Shown here in pieces: positions 1-7,046 of a DNA stretch of 7,966 nucleotides; within the stretch, counting starts at the first letter, position 1, and each line of letters starts with the position of its first letter. The notes under the pieces are model-generated. The model saw only the letters and a program-made list of their open reading frames with translations, was not told the origin of the DNA and searched no databases. The stretch is from contig JAAZED010000339.1 in NCBI GenBank assembly GCA_012512465.1, positions 1 to 7,966 of the forward strand, given 5' to 3'. The translations under genes were made by a program, and so were the position numbers. Origin of the DNA: Oxalobacter sp. (GTDB taxonomy: Bacteria; Pseudomonadota; Gammaproteobacteria; Burkholderiales; Burkholderiaceae_D).

Positions 1-816
1 CAGAAAGAAAAAGAAGGCGCAGATCGCATCGAGAATCTGGAACAACTGGTCAATGGCGCTGTTGCCTTTCTCAGTGATGAGGGTATCCCGCAGGATATGC
101 CGGCGCTTTTTGCGTCACAGGGTTTTCAGGAAGCGGTATCGCTTCCGTCAGAGTCCAGTATTGACGTACTTGAGGCAGAGCAGGTAATGGAAATGACACC
201 GCTGGCGGCTTTCCTGACACATGCGTCACTCCAGGCCGGGGATAATCAGGCGCAGGATGGTCAGGATGCCTTGCAGTTGATGACCGTGCATTCTGCCAAA
301 GGGCTGGAGTTTGATGCGGTTTTCATCACTGGGCTCGAAGAAGGGCTTTTCCCACATGAAAACAGTGTGCAGGCAACGGACGGGCTGGAAGAAGAGCGGC
401 GCCTTATGTATGTCGCCATCACCCGGGCAAGAAAACGCCTTTACCTGAGCTATGCCCAGACGCGCATGCTGCACGGGCAGACGCGATACAACATCCAGTC
501 CCGTTTCATGGATGAGTTGCCGGAAGGTGTCCTGAAGTGGATCACCCCCAAAAAACAGGCTTACTGGTTTGGCCATACGGCATCAGGATCAGGGTATGCA
601 TCAACCGGGTCTGCGCCTGAACCCCTGGCAATGGCTGTCAGTGGCAGAGACACCTCATGGCGCATTGGTGAAACCGTTTTTCATAAAAAATTCGGTGAAG
701 GCGTTATCGTTGGCCTGGAGGGAAGCGGTGCCCATGTGCGCGCCAATATCAATTTCGGCCGTGAAGGCATGAAACTGCTGGACCTGAGTGTGGCCAAACT
801 GGAAAGACTGCGCTGA
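1..816 (+). CDS. uvrD: UvrD/PcrA-type superfamily 1 DNA helicase, C-terminal part (5' end outside window)
   Basis: ATP-dependent 3'-5' DNA helicase of the UvrD/Rep/PcrA family, acting in nucleotide excision repair, mismatch repair and removal of proteins from DNA. The frame is open from base 1, so only the last 271 residues are present. Visible are the late helicase motifs: TVHSAKGLEF (fragment residues about 95-104, motif V region), then the stretch with EEERRLMYVAITRARKRLY (about 130-148, motif VI, with the arginine finger region). A low-complexity linker follows, then a C-terminal Tudor-like module beginning WRIGETVFHKKFGEG (about 220-271), typical of PcrA/UvrD proteins and used for RNA polymerase or protein contacts. 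It ends with TGA at 814-816 and converges on the heptose kinase gene 10 bases away. UvrD versus PcrA/Rep naming cannot be settled without the N-terminal part. Confidence 0.93.
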   Translation, partial: QKEKEGADRIENLEQLVNGAVAFLSDEGIPQDMPALFASQGFQEAVSLPSESSIDVLEAEQVMEMTPLAAFLTHASLQAGDNQAQDGQDALQLMTVHSAKGLEFDAVFITGLEEGLFPHENSVQATDGLEEERRLMYVAITRARKRLYLSYAQTRMLHGQTRYNIQSRFMDELPEGVLKWITPKKQAYWFGHTASGSGYASTGSAPEPLAMAVSGRDTSWRIGETVFHKKFGEGVIVGLEGSGAHVRANINFGREGMKLLDLSVAKLERLR

Positions 817-826
817 TCCGGGCGGC

Positions 827-1747
827 TTATCCGAAAAGCTCTTCCTGGGTAACTGTTGCGGCGCCCAGCTTGCCGACAACAATCCCTGCGGCCCGGTTTG
901 CCGTCGCCACGGCATCAGCGATAGTCATCCCTGCTCCCATCATGGCTGCCAGGGTGGCAATGACGGTATCTCCTGCACCGGAAACATCAAACACTTCACG
1001 GGCAATTGCCGGAACATGCACGATCTGGTCTTTTCCATACAGTGACATGCCCTCTTCCGAGCGGGTCAAGAGCAGGTAATCCAGTCTCAGTTCCTGACGA
1101 AGCTGCTGAGCTTTTTCTGTCAGTTGCGCTTCGCTTGTCCACGAGCCGACAATCTGGCGGAGTTCCCCCTTGTTGGGCGTTAACACGGATGCACCGGCAT
1201 ACCGGGTGAAATCTTCCCCTTTGGGGTCAACCAGAACGGTTTTTCCGGCATCCCGGGCTTCCTTAATCATGTCGGCCACATTGATCATGGCCCCTTTTGC
1301 GTAGTCAGACAGGATAACAATGTCATGCCTGGATAAGAGTGCGCGGTACTGGGAAATTTTGCTGTTGATGACATCGGTTGCCGGAGGCTTTTCAAAGTCC
1401 ACGCGAAGCAGTTGCTGCTGGCGGCCGATGATGCGAAGTTTGATGATGGTAGAAACGGTTTTGTCACGATGCAGGCAGGGATCGATCCCGGTTTCTTCCA
1501 GCAGTTTGCTGATAAGACTGCTGGCTTCATCCTCACCGGTTATGCCCAAAAGGGTGGATTGCACCCCGAGTGTTGCGGTGTTCCTGGCGACATTGGCAGC
1601 GCCTCCCAGGCGCACTTCCTCGCGCTCAACCCGTACCACAGGTACCGGCGCCTCCGGGGAAATGCGATTGACGTCACCAAACCAGTAACGGTCAAGCATG
1701 ACATCACCTGCGACGAGTATACGGATTTTGCTGAGATCGGGTTTCAT
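827..1747 (-). CDS. rfaE1: D-glycero-beta-D-manno-heptose-7-phosphate kinase (kinase-only HldE/RfaE domain I)
   Basis: Ribokinase/PfkB-family sugar kinase that phosphorylates heptose 7-phosphate at O-1, an early step towards ADP-L-glycero-D-manno-heptose for the LPS inner core. The 306-residue protein opens with MKPDLSKIRILVAGDVMLDR, followed by the substrate-side GGAAN motif (48-52), DPKG (174-177) and the PfkB signature DVSGAGDT (254-261), whose Asp260 is the expected catalytic base. It matches domain I of E. coli HldE throughout and stops where the adenylyltransferase domain would begin, so it is the monofunctional form. The open frame reaches 1897, but that would add about 50 residues unlike the family and overlap lapB. 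The ATG at 1747 fits the family and leaves a 7-base gap after the lapB stop. No strong Shine-Dalgarno is visible, so translational coupling to lapB is likely. Confidence 0.93.
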   Translation of the reverse strand: MKPDLSKIRILVAGDVMLDRYWFGDVNRISPEAPVPVVRVEREEVRLGGAANVARNTATLGVQSTLLGITGEDEASSLISKLLEETGIDPCLHRDKTVSTIIKLRIIGRQQQLLRVDFEKPPATDVINSKISQYRALLSRHDIVILSDYAKGAMINVADMIKEARDAGKTVLVDPKGEDFTRYAGASVLTPNKGELRQIVGSWTSEAQLTEKAQQLRQELRLDYLLLTRSEEGMSLYGKDQIVHVPAIAREVFDVSGAGDTVIATLAAMMGAGMTIADAVATANRAAGIVVGKLGAATVTQEELFG

Positions 1748-1754
1748 GTGTGGA

Positions 1755-2930
1755 TCAGGCAGACAGGTTAAGTTCTTCGGTTCTTCTTGGGGGATAGGTT
1801 TCCCAGAGGTGACAGCCCGGGCATTGCCAGTAAAACTGCCTTGCCTGGAATCCGCAGTGATCACACTGGTAACGGGCGAGCTTTGAGGCATAGCCATGCA
1901 CCAGGTTTTTCACCATGGAGAGATCCTGCCGCGCTTCCGGCGAGGCAATCATCATGCGGGCTTCCAGGAGCTTATCCAGGCCGAGCAGTGTCGGGGTACG
2001 CTTCAGTTCATCCAGCACCAGGGTATTGGCTGCTTCAACATTTTCGTACTTGATCAATGCCTGGAATACGACTTCCAGCAGATCAATGGAAGAGGCTTCG
2101 GCAAGATAGGATTTCAACAGTGAGATCCCTTCTTTTGAGCGCTCCGTTTTCAGGTAGGCGTCCATCAGCCGTTGTGCAACCAGCACAATATGCGGCATGC
2201 TCTGTTTTTCGATCCGGCGCCAGGTGGCAATGGCATCATCAACCCGTCTCTGCGCTATCAGCGCATCGCCCAGCAAAATGGTGGCCCGGACATTCAGGCG
2301 ATCCACTTTCAGGGCACGCTCCAAAAGCGGCATGGCTTTTTCAGGATGGGTGTTGATCAACTGGTCCTGTGCCATTTCGCAATAAAACTGGGCAATTTCC
2401 TTTTGCCTGCTACCGGCACCGGAATCCTGCAATGCTTCAGCAGCATGGATGGCCTGTTCCCATTCTTTCTCACGCTGGAAAATCTCGAGAAGGGCACGAC
2501 GCGCAGTAGTGTTGTACTGGGTTTCGGTCAGGTTTTTGAAGACATCTTCCGCGCGATCCAGAAGACCGGCTTTGAGGAAATCCTGCCCCAGCTCATACCG
2601 AGCCTGTATCTGCTGCTCTTGGGGCAGATCAGGGCGTAAAAGCAGGTTCTGGTGCATGCGGATGGCTCTTTCTGTTTCGCCGCGGCGGCGAAACAGATTA
2701 CCCAGTGCAAAGTGCAGGTCTGCTGTTTCCGGATCAAGCTTGACGATCTCAATAAAGGCATCAATGGCCTTGTCCGGCTGTTCATTGAGCAGAAAATTGA
2801 GGCCCTTGAAATAGCCTCGCGGCAGGCTCCGGGATTCAGACAACAGCTGCTTGATATCGACACGTGCCGCAATCCATCCCAGTCCGAAAAAAACCGGAAT
2901 ACAGAGAAGCCACCAGATTTCAAATTCCAT
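1755..2930 (-). CDS. lapB: LPS assembly protein LapB (YciM), TPR protein with rubredoxin-like zinc domain
   Basis: Inner-membrane protein that, in E. coli, promotes FtsH-mediated degradation of LpxC and so limits LPS synthesis. It is 391 residues, close to the 389 of E. coli LapB. A single N-terminal membrane helix (about 4-22, beginning EIWWLLCIPVFFGLG) anchors it. The cytoplasmic body (about 35-340) is a series of TPR-like helical repeats, for example AIDAFIEIVKLDPETADLHF and ALGNLFRRRGETERAIRMHQ. The C-terminal rubredoxin-type knuckle carries Cys356, Cys359, Cys370 and Cys373 (YQCDHCGF and WQCPGCHLW), all four metal ligands intact. An AGGA Shine-Dalgarno lies 4 bases before the ATG. It follows lapA after 33 bases and precedes rfaE1 by 7, which makes a unit for LPS supply and control. 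Confidence 0.95.
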   Translation of the reverse strand: MEFEIWWLLCIPVFFGLGWIAARVDIKQLLSESRSLPRGYFKGLNFLLNEQPDKAIDAFIEIVKLDPETADLHFALGNLFRRRGETERAIRMHQNLLLRPDLPQEQQIQARYELGQDFLKAGLLDRAEDVFKNLTETQYNTTARRALLEIFQREKEWEQAIHAAEALQDSGAGSRQKEIAQFYCEMAQDQLINTHPEKAMPLLERALKVDRLNVRATILLGDALIAQRRVDDAIATWRRIEKQSMPHIVLVAQRLMDAYLKTERSKEGISLLKSYLAEASSIDLLEVVFQALIKYENVEAANTLVLDELKRTPTLLGLDKLLEARMMIASPEARQDLSMVKNLVHGYASKLARYQCDHCGFQARQFYWQCPGCHLWETYPPRRTEELNLSA

Positions 2931-2963
2931 GCTGTCCTGACAGGTAAAGGTAAAAAATACAGT

Positions 2964-3290
2964 TCAGACTGTATTCGGGTTATTGTTAACCGTATCTGCT
3001 GAAGGCGGGTTTGCCACGTCCTGTTTCTGAGAGGTACTTTCCTTTTCCAGCGCCTCAATGAGCTTTCTCTTGCGGGACAGCTCACGCTTGCTGCGGAATA
3101 TCATGGGCGTCATGCCCAGGATACTCAGGATACTGCCCGCAGCAAAGAAACCCAGCAGCATCAGAACAAACGGTCCGCGTATTTCATATCCGAAGAAAAA
3201 ATACAGGGAAGCTTCCTGGGTGTTCTTGACGGCCAGGCCGAAAAAAAGAATGAACAGAATGATGGCAACGATTCGGGATACCAGTTTCAT
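2964..3290 (-). CDS. lapA: LPS assembly protein LapA (DUF1049 family)
   Basis: Small inner-membrane partner of LapB, involved in balancing LPS and phospholipid synthesis in E. coli. The 108-residue protein has two membrane helices, about residues 5-22 (RIVAIILFILFFGLAV) and about 40-60 (PFVLMLLGFFAAGSILSILG). Between them is the KNTQEASLYFFFGYEIRGP stretch characteristic of the family. After the second helix comes a basic, charged cytoplasmic tail (RSKRELSRKRKLIEALEKE) likely to be helical, ending in a polar, probably disordered segment. The ATG at 3290 has no good Shine-Dalgarno (only GGAAAA about 8 bases upstream). The 142 bases between it and the ihfB terminator should hold the promoter of the lapA-lapB-rfaE1 unit, but I see no convincing -35/-10 pair there. 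Confidence 0.92.
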   Translation of the reverse strand: MKLVSRIVAIILFILFFGLAVKNTQEASLYFFFGYEIRGPFVLMLLGFFAAGSILSILGMTPMIFRSKRELSRKRKLIEALEKESTSQKQDVANPPSADTVNNNPNTV

Positions 3291-3432
3291 GATGGTTTTT
3301 CCATGGTTATTATTGTTTTTAACTGATTTTTTCGTGCCGGTATTGGATGCATTTCAAATAATCCGATAAAACATTAACGAAAGTATCCCGCCTGCTTCAG
3401 GGTGAAATCGGCGTCGTAAGAGAGATTGTACT

Positions 3433-3459
3433 AAAAAAGGGCATCTTCCGATGCCCTTT
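3433..3459 (-). terminator. Intrinsic terminator after ihfB
   Basis: Read on the minus strand, a 10-bp perfect stem (AAAGGGCATC / GATGCCCTTT, bases 3450-3459 and 3436-3445) closes a GGAA loop and runs into six T residues (3433-3438). This is a textbook Rho-independent terminator 17 bases past the ihfB stop. It separates the rpsA-ihfB unit from lapA-lapB-rfaE1. The plus-strand reading also ends in TTTGTTTTT, so it could work in both directions, although there is no plus-strand gene close by. Confidence 0.92.
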
Positions 3460-3476
3460 GTTTTTCTGCTTGCAGG

Positions 3477-3782
3477 TCAGTCTGCTTTCGTTGTCTTGAG
3501 TGCTATGATATCGACCCGTTCACGCAACTCTTTTCCGGCCTTGAAGTGGGGGACCCGTTTTTCCTGGACCATCACTTTTTCTCCGGAACGCGGATTGCGT
3601 CCGACGCGCGGGGGGCGAACATTGACGCCAAAACTGCCAAAGCCACGAATTTCAATACGTTGACCGTCTGCCAGTGCGGTTGTCAGTGCGTCAAGTATGG
3701 TTTTTACAGTGAGTTCGGCATCCTTGACCAACAGCTGTGGAAAGCTGTTGGCCAGAGATGAAATCAGTTCAGACTTGGTCAT
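3477..3782 (-). CDS. ihfB: Integration host factor subunit beta
   Basis: DNA-bending nucleoid protein of the HU/IHF family that pairs with IhfA and binds site-specifically in the minor groove. The 101-residue protein begins [17 protein letters not shown], as IHF-beta proteins do. It has the hydrophobic dimer core ([12 protein letters not shown], 42-53) and the DNA-binding arm with [12 protein letters not shown] (57-68), where Pro64 is the expected intercalating proline. A polar C-terminal tail (ALKTTKAD) follows. It lies 18 bases after rpsA with no terminator between, the usual rpsA-ihfB arrangement, so co-transcription is expected. The upstream sequence has only a weak CGGA Shine-Dalgarno about 10 bases from the ATG. 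Confidence 0.96.
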   Translation of the reverse strand: MTKSELISSLANSFPQLLVKDAELTVKTILDALTTALADGQRIEIRGFGSFGVNVRPPRVGRNPRSGEKVMVQEKRVPHFKAGKELRERVDIIALKTTKAD

Positions 3783-3800
3783 ATTGCATTTCCGATCAGA

Positions 3801-5507
3801 TTATTCTTTGTTGTCGAATTTTGCCTTGAGCAGTGCGCCCAGGCTGGTCATGCCGGAGGCCGCGCTGGAATCACTCTGCATTTTCTGCATGGCTTCCTGT
3901 GTATCCTGCTGGTCTTTTGCCTTGATGGACAGCTGGATTGCACGTGACTTGCGATCAACATTGATAATCATGACTTCAACCGTATCGCCGACTTTCAGAT
4001 GGGTAGAGGCATCTTCCACGCGGTCACGTGAAATTTCAGATGCACGCAGATAGCCTTCCACATCGTCTGTCAGTTGAATGACGGCGCCTTTCGGCTCAAC
4101 AGACTTGACGGTACCGGTAACGATGGAACCCTTGTCATTCATGGCAATGTAGTTGTTGACCGGGTCGCCTTCCAGTTGCTTGACGCCTAAAGAGACACGC
4201 TCACGATCGACATCGATGGCGAGAACGACGGTTTCGAGCTCATCACCTTTCTTGTACTGGTGAACAGCGGTTTCGCCCGGTTCTGACCAGGAAAGATCGG
4301 ACAGATGAACCAGGCCGTCGATGTTGCCCGGCAGGCCAATGAACACACCAAAATCGGTAATGGATTTGATGGCGCCGCTGACCTTGTCGCCTTTTTTGTG
4401 GGTCAGCGCAAAGTCTTCCCATGGGTTTGCCTTGGTCTGCTTCATGCCGAGGCTGATACGGCGACGCTCTTCGTCGATTTCCAGCACCATGACTTCCACT
4501 TCGTCGCCCAGTTTGACCACTTTGTTTGGCGCAACGTTTTTGTTCGTCCAGTCCATTTCGGAAACGTGTACGAGGCCTTCAATACCCTGCTCGACTTCAA
4601 CGAAAGCACCGTAGTCAGTCAGGTTGGTCACCTTGCCGAAGAGACGGGTGCCTTGCGGATAACGGCGGGAAAGGCCGGCCCAGGGATCGTCACCCAATTG
4701 CTTGACGCCCAGGGAGACGCGATTTTTTTCCTGATCGTATTTCAGGACCTTGGCGGTGATTTCCTGGCCAACCGTCAGCATTTCGGACGGATGGCGGACG
4801 CGGCGCCATGCCAGATCGGTGATGTGCAGCAGCCCATCAATACCACCCAGATCGATAAATGCACCGTAATCGGTAATGTTCTTGACCACACCATTGACAA
4901 CGGTACCCTCTTTCAGGGTTTCCATCAGTTTCTGGCGTTCTTCACCCATGGAGGCCTCAACAACGGCACGACGGGAAAGGACCACGTTGTTGCGTTTGCG
5001 ATCAAGTTTGATAACCTTGAATTCCAGTGTCTTGCCTTCGTACGGTGACGTATCTTTTACCGGACGGGTATCAACCAGTGAACCGGGCAGGAAGGCGCGG
5101 ATGCCATTGGTCAGGACGGTCAGACCGCCTTTGACTTTGCCGTTTACCGTGCCGGTGACGATTTCACCGGATTCCATGGCTTTTTCAAGCGCGAGCCATG
5201 AGGCCAGGCGTTTGGCCTTGTCGCGCGACAGGATGGTGTCGCCGTAGCCGTTTTCCAGTGATTCAATGGCGACAGAAACATAGTCGCCTACCTTGACTTC
5301 CAGTTCGCCGATGTCGTTTTTGAATTCCTCAATGGGGATAAAGGATTCGGATTTCAGGCCCGCATTGACGACAACAAAATTGTGGTCAAAACGCATGACT
5401 TCGGCAGAGATAACTTCGCCGGAACGCATGTCATGACGTGCAAGGGATTCTTCAAAAAGAGCTGCAAAACTTTCCTGTCCGGGAGCTTGGGTTGATACAG
5501 TTGACAT
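3801..5507 (-). CDS. rpsA: 30S ribosomal protein S1
   Basis: Ribosomal protein that binds single-stranded mRNA and brings it to the 30S subunit, essential for initiation on mRNAs with weak Shine-Dalgarno sequences. The 568-residue protein has six S1/OB-fold repeats at about 29-96, 113-179, 199-268, 285-356, 371-443 and 459-528. The first two are the degenerate S2-binding repeats; the middle four carry the RNA-binding pattern (for example [20 protein letters not shown] and [20 protein letters not shown]). The length suits the full proteobacterial form (E. coli 557). The ATG at 5507 gives the family N-terminus ([20 protein letters not shown]) but is preceded by an AU-rich leader with no Shine-Dalgarno, described separately. 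It lies downstream of cmk as in E. coli and co-directional with ihfB. Confidence 0.97.
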   Translation of the reverse strand: MSTVSTQAPGQESFAALFEESLARHDMRSGEVISAEVMRFDHNFVVVNAGLKSESFIPIEEFKNDIGELEVKVGDYVSVAIESLENGYGDTILSRDKAKRLASWLALEKAMESGEIVTGTVNGKVKGGLTVLTNGIRAFLPGSLVDTRPVKDTSPYEGKTLEFKVIKLDRKRNNVVLSRRAVVEASMGEERQKLMETLKEGTVVNGVVKNITDYGAFIDLGGIDGLLHITDLAWRRVRHPSEMLTVGQEITAKVLKYDQEKNRVSLGVKQLGDDPWAGLSRRYPQGTRLFGKVTNLTDYGAFVEVEQGIEGLVHVSEMDWTNKNVAPNKVVKLGDEVEVMVLEIDEERRRISLGMKQTKANPWEDFALTHKKGDKVSGAIKSITDFGVFIGLPGNIDGLVHLSDLSWSEPGETAVHQYKKGDELETVVLAIDVDRERVSLGVKQLEGDPVNNYIAMNDKGSIVTGTVKSVEPKGAVIQLTDDVEGYLRASEISRDRVEDASTHLKVGDTVEVMIINVDRKSRAIQLSIKAKDQQDTQEAMQKMQSDSSAASGMTSLGALLKAKFDNKE

Positions 5508-5581
5508 AGATTAGAATTTAAAAAGGAATAAGCCGGTGTTTTCCATTCATTGTGAAAAATCAACCGGGTCAGGTTAATAAA
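5508..5581 (-). promoter_or_regulatory. rpsA leader lacking a Shine-Dalgarno sequence
   Basis: Read on the minus strand, the 20 bases before the rpsA ATG are T- and A-rich (CTTTTTAAATTCTAATCT) and contain no purine-rich Shine-Dalgarno. Further upstream a CCGGT (5562-5566) can pair with ACCGG (5532-5536), closing a loop of about 25 bases around an A/T-rich segment. In gammaproteobacteria the rpsA leader also lacks a Shine-Dalgarno and is the site of S1 autorepression; the same mechanism here is inference. I see no clear -35/-10 pair, so transcription could start within this leader, inside cmk, or by read-through from cmk. Confidence 0.5.
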
Positions 5582-5604
5582 ACCGGTGCCTGTGATGCAC
5601 CGGT
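5576..5604 (-). terminator. Likely intrinsic terminator or attenuator between cmk and rpsA
   Basis: A perfect 8-bp inverted repeat (ACCGGTGC / GCACCGGT, bases 5582-5589 and 5597-5604) closes a 7-base loop. Read on the minus strand it runs into TTTATT. It begins 19 bases after the cmk stop codon. The T-run is interrupted, so termination may be partial, which would let some cmk transcripts continue into rpsA. Confidence 0.68.
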
Positions 5605-5623
5605 ACGACATAAATACTGCTGA

Positions 5624-6307
5624 TTAATGCTTTTTCGCCGCGTACCATTCCAGTATCTGACTGACAGCCTCTTCAATCCCGAGATGGGTGGTGTCAAGGA
5701 GCTTTGCGTCAGCAGCAGGCGCCAGTGGCGCGATGCTTCTGAAGGTGTCACGCTGGTCCCTCTCGTGAAGGTCCTGGCGAAGATCGGAAATTTTAGCAGG
5801 AAATCCTTTTTCTATCAACTGCTTATAACGTCTTTGCGCGCGAGCCTCCACACTGGCCGTCAAAAAGACCTTGAGTTCGGCGTCAGAAAAGATCACGGTT
5901 CCCATGTCACGGCCAGCTGCAGCGAGGCCTGGCGGGCGTTTGAAGCCTGTCTGTAATGAAAAAAGGGTGGCTCTGGCAGCAGGCAGGGCGCCAACGCGGG
6001 AAGCCATATTGCCGACATTTTCAGCGCGAATGGTGTCGGTTACATCGTCATCGGCAAGAAATATCCGGCCATTCTCAAAATGGCAGGGCAGGGTTTTGGC
6101 CAGTTTCGCGACAGCCGCTTCGTCTTCAATGGACGTGCCGGAGCGCAGCACAGAAAGGGCGACCAGACGGTACAGTGCGCCGGAATCCAGGTAATGAAAT
6201 CCCAGCCTCTCTGCCACAATCTGGGCAACCGTGCCTTTGCCGGAAGCCGTAGGACCGTCTATGGTAATGACAAAAGCAGTGGTTGATTGTGAAGGAAGTA
6301 TACTCAT
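5624..6307 (-). CDS. cmk: Cytidylate kinase
   Basis: Phosphorylates CMP and dCMP to the diphosphates with ATP, in pyrimidine nucleotide salvage and recycling. The 227-residue protein (same length as E. coli Cmk) has the P-loop GPTASGKGT (18-26), the substrate-side motif DSGALYR (41-47), the CMP-binding segment [14 protein letters not shown] (130-143) and the lid motif RDQRDTFR (183-190) with its arginines intact. The ATG at 6307 gives a slightly extended N-terminus ([12 protein letters not shown]) before the conserved [13 protein letters not shown]. No Shine-Dalgarno is evident upstream of it, but no better start fits. It heads the minus-strand block and is divergent from the zap genes. The aroA gene, often found upstream of cmk in proteobacteria, is absent at this position. 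Confidence 0.96.
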   Translation of the reverse strand: MSILPSQSTTAFVITIDGPTASGKGTVAQIVAERLGFHYLDSGALYRLVALSVLRSGTSIEDEAAVAKLAKTLPCHFENGRIFLADDDVTDTIRAENVGNMASRVGALPAARATLFSLQTGFKRPPGLAAAGRDMGTVIFSDAELKVFLTASVEARAQRRYKQLIEKGFPAKISDLRQDLHERDQRDTFRSIAPLAPAADAKLLDTTHLGIEEAVSQILEWYAAKKH

Positions 6308-6438
6308 CAGCAGGTCGGGTGCGTACGGGTCAGAATTTGCCCTTGCCGGTTAATAATTTATTGGCAATGAACAAAAATCACCAAAAGGATGTAAAATCAG
6401 TACGCTAAATCAGTTTATTAATTTCAAGTCACAGGATG

Positions 6439-6473
6439 GTACACAACACAGGTTATCTGTGCAATAGTGTTAC
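6439..6473. repeat. Imperfect inverted repeat in the divergent cmk/zap control region
   Basis: In the 209-base gap between the divergent starts of cmk and the zapB-like gene, CACAG (6447-6451) and CTGTG (6457-6461) form a perfect 5-bp stem around GTTAT. They lie inside a second pair, GTACAC (6439-6444) and GTGTTAC (6467-6473), with one bulged base. It could be an operator or an mRNA-leader hairpin for the zap genes. The rest of the gap is A/T-rich (for example 6350-6425) and should hold both promoters, but I cannot identify convincing -35/-10 pairs. Confidence 0.4.
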
Positions 6474-6516
6474 ATGGTTTTTATCCTGTTACTGAATTTC
6501 CATAGTACCGCCAGAC

Positions 6517-6738
6517 ATGACTTCCGATTTTGAATCGCTTGCTGAAAAAATAAACCAGTTGGCCGAGCTGACAGTGGCTTTGCGCCGCGAAAATGCGGAA
6601 TTACGCATCCGCAATGCCGAGCTGACAGGCGAGCAAGGCATCGTGAATCAGCGTCTTGCCCAGGCCAGAGAGCGGATTGCGGGACTGATCAGCACCCTGC
6701 CAATGGCCGTGATGGAAGAAGAGGAGGCTGGTGAATGA
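6517..6738 (+). CDS. ZapB-like small coiled-coil cell division protein
   Basis: A 73-residue, nearly all-helical protein. Heptad-like spacing of Leu/Ile runs from about residue 5 to 60 (ESLAEKINQLAELTVALRRE, then IRNAELTGEQGIVNQRLAQA). The end is strongly acidic (MEEEEAGE). It resembles the small ZapB-like coiled-coil proteins (TIGR02449 type) encoded just upstream of zapA in many beta- and gammaproteobacteria. ZapB of E. coli links ZapA to the MatP-bound terminus region, so a bridging role at the Z-ring is inferred from size, shape and position rather than from a diagnostic motif. Its TGA overlaps the zapA ATG as ATGA, so the two are translationally coupled. No clear Shine-Dalgarno precedes its own ATG. 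Confidence 0.82.
   Translation: MTSDFESLAEKINQLAELTVALRRENAELRIRNAELTGEQGIVNQRLAQARERIAGLISTLPMAVMEEEEAGE
6723..6727 (+). promoter_or_regulatory. Strong Shine-Dalgarno of zapA inside the upstream gene
   Basis: GGAGG within GAGGAGG lies 7 bases before the zapA ATG at 6735 and encodes part of the acidic C-terminal tail of the ZapB-like protein. It fixes the zapA start and supports coupled translation across the ATGA overlap. Confidence 0.85.
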
Positions 6739-7046
6739 TCCACGTTGACGTCACCATTATGGGCCAGTCATACCGGCTGGCATGCCAGGAAGGCGAAGAG
6801 CGTCCCTTGCGCGAAGCCGTTGCCTATCTGGACGACAAGATGTGTGCGATCCGTGATGCCGGAAAGGTTCGCGGCAATGACCGGATTGCCATGATGGCTT
6901 CTATTTCGATTGCAGCCGAACTGCTGTCGGTAAAGGCGCCAAGAGGGCCCCTCTCAGATTTCACGCTGTCTGAAGTCAGACAGAAAATTGCGCTTATGCA
7001 TGAGGCGCTGGACAAGGCGCTGGCGCCCCAGGAAGATCTCTTCTGA
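6735..7046 (+). CDS. zapA: Cell division protein ZapA
   Basis: Cytoplasmic FtsZ-associated protein that bundles and stabilises FtsZ filaments at midcell. The 103-residue protein has the N-terminal alpha/beta globular head (IHVDVTIMGQSYRLACQEGE, then LREAVAYLDDKMCAIRDAGK). Next is the conserved segment NDRIAMMASISIAAELLSVK (about 47-66), then a C-terminal helix for coiled-coil tetramer formation (LSEVRQKIALMHEALDKALA). Its length and the closing DLF agree with the family. It is coupled to the upstream coiled-coil gene. The stop codon TGA (7044-7046) abuts the outer inverted repeat described below, and 6S RNA follows about 390 bases on, a common zapA neighbourhood. Confidence 0.94.
   Translation: MIHVDVTIMGQSYRLACQEGEERPLREAVAYLDDKMCAIRDAGKVRGNDRIAMMASISIAAELLSVKAPRGPLSDFTLSEVRQKIALMHEALDKALAPQEDLF

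Noticed and set aside
1748..1897. Extension of the heptose kinase to a start at 1897 (356 residues)
   Set aside because: The extra residues do not resemble the family N-terminus and lie within the conserved zinc-knuckle end of lapB; the ATG at 1747 gives the expected protein.
3288..3305. A five-codon upstream frame (ATGGAAAAACCATCATGA) whose stop overlaps the lapA ATG
   Set aside because: It has no ribosome binding site and such short frames occur often by chance. Without conservation data it cannot be called a leader peptide.
3291..3432. A sigma-70 promoter for lapA
   Set aside because: Candidate pairs such as TTTCAC/TACTTT match the consensus too poorly to annotate.
4305..5048. A 247-codon open frame on the plus strand opposite rpsA
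   Set aside because: It lies entirely antisense to the conserved S1 repeats and its composition follows from reading their codons in reverse. It has no start signals or recognisable domain.
5566..6333. GGGTCAG at 5566-5572 and 6327-6333 flanking cmk in the same direction, similar to the ends of the palindromic element
   Set aside because: Only seven bases match and the surrounding sequence does not continue the similarity, so chance is the simpler explanation.
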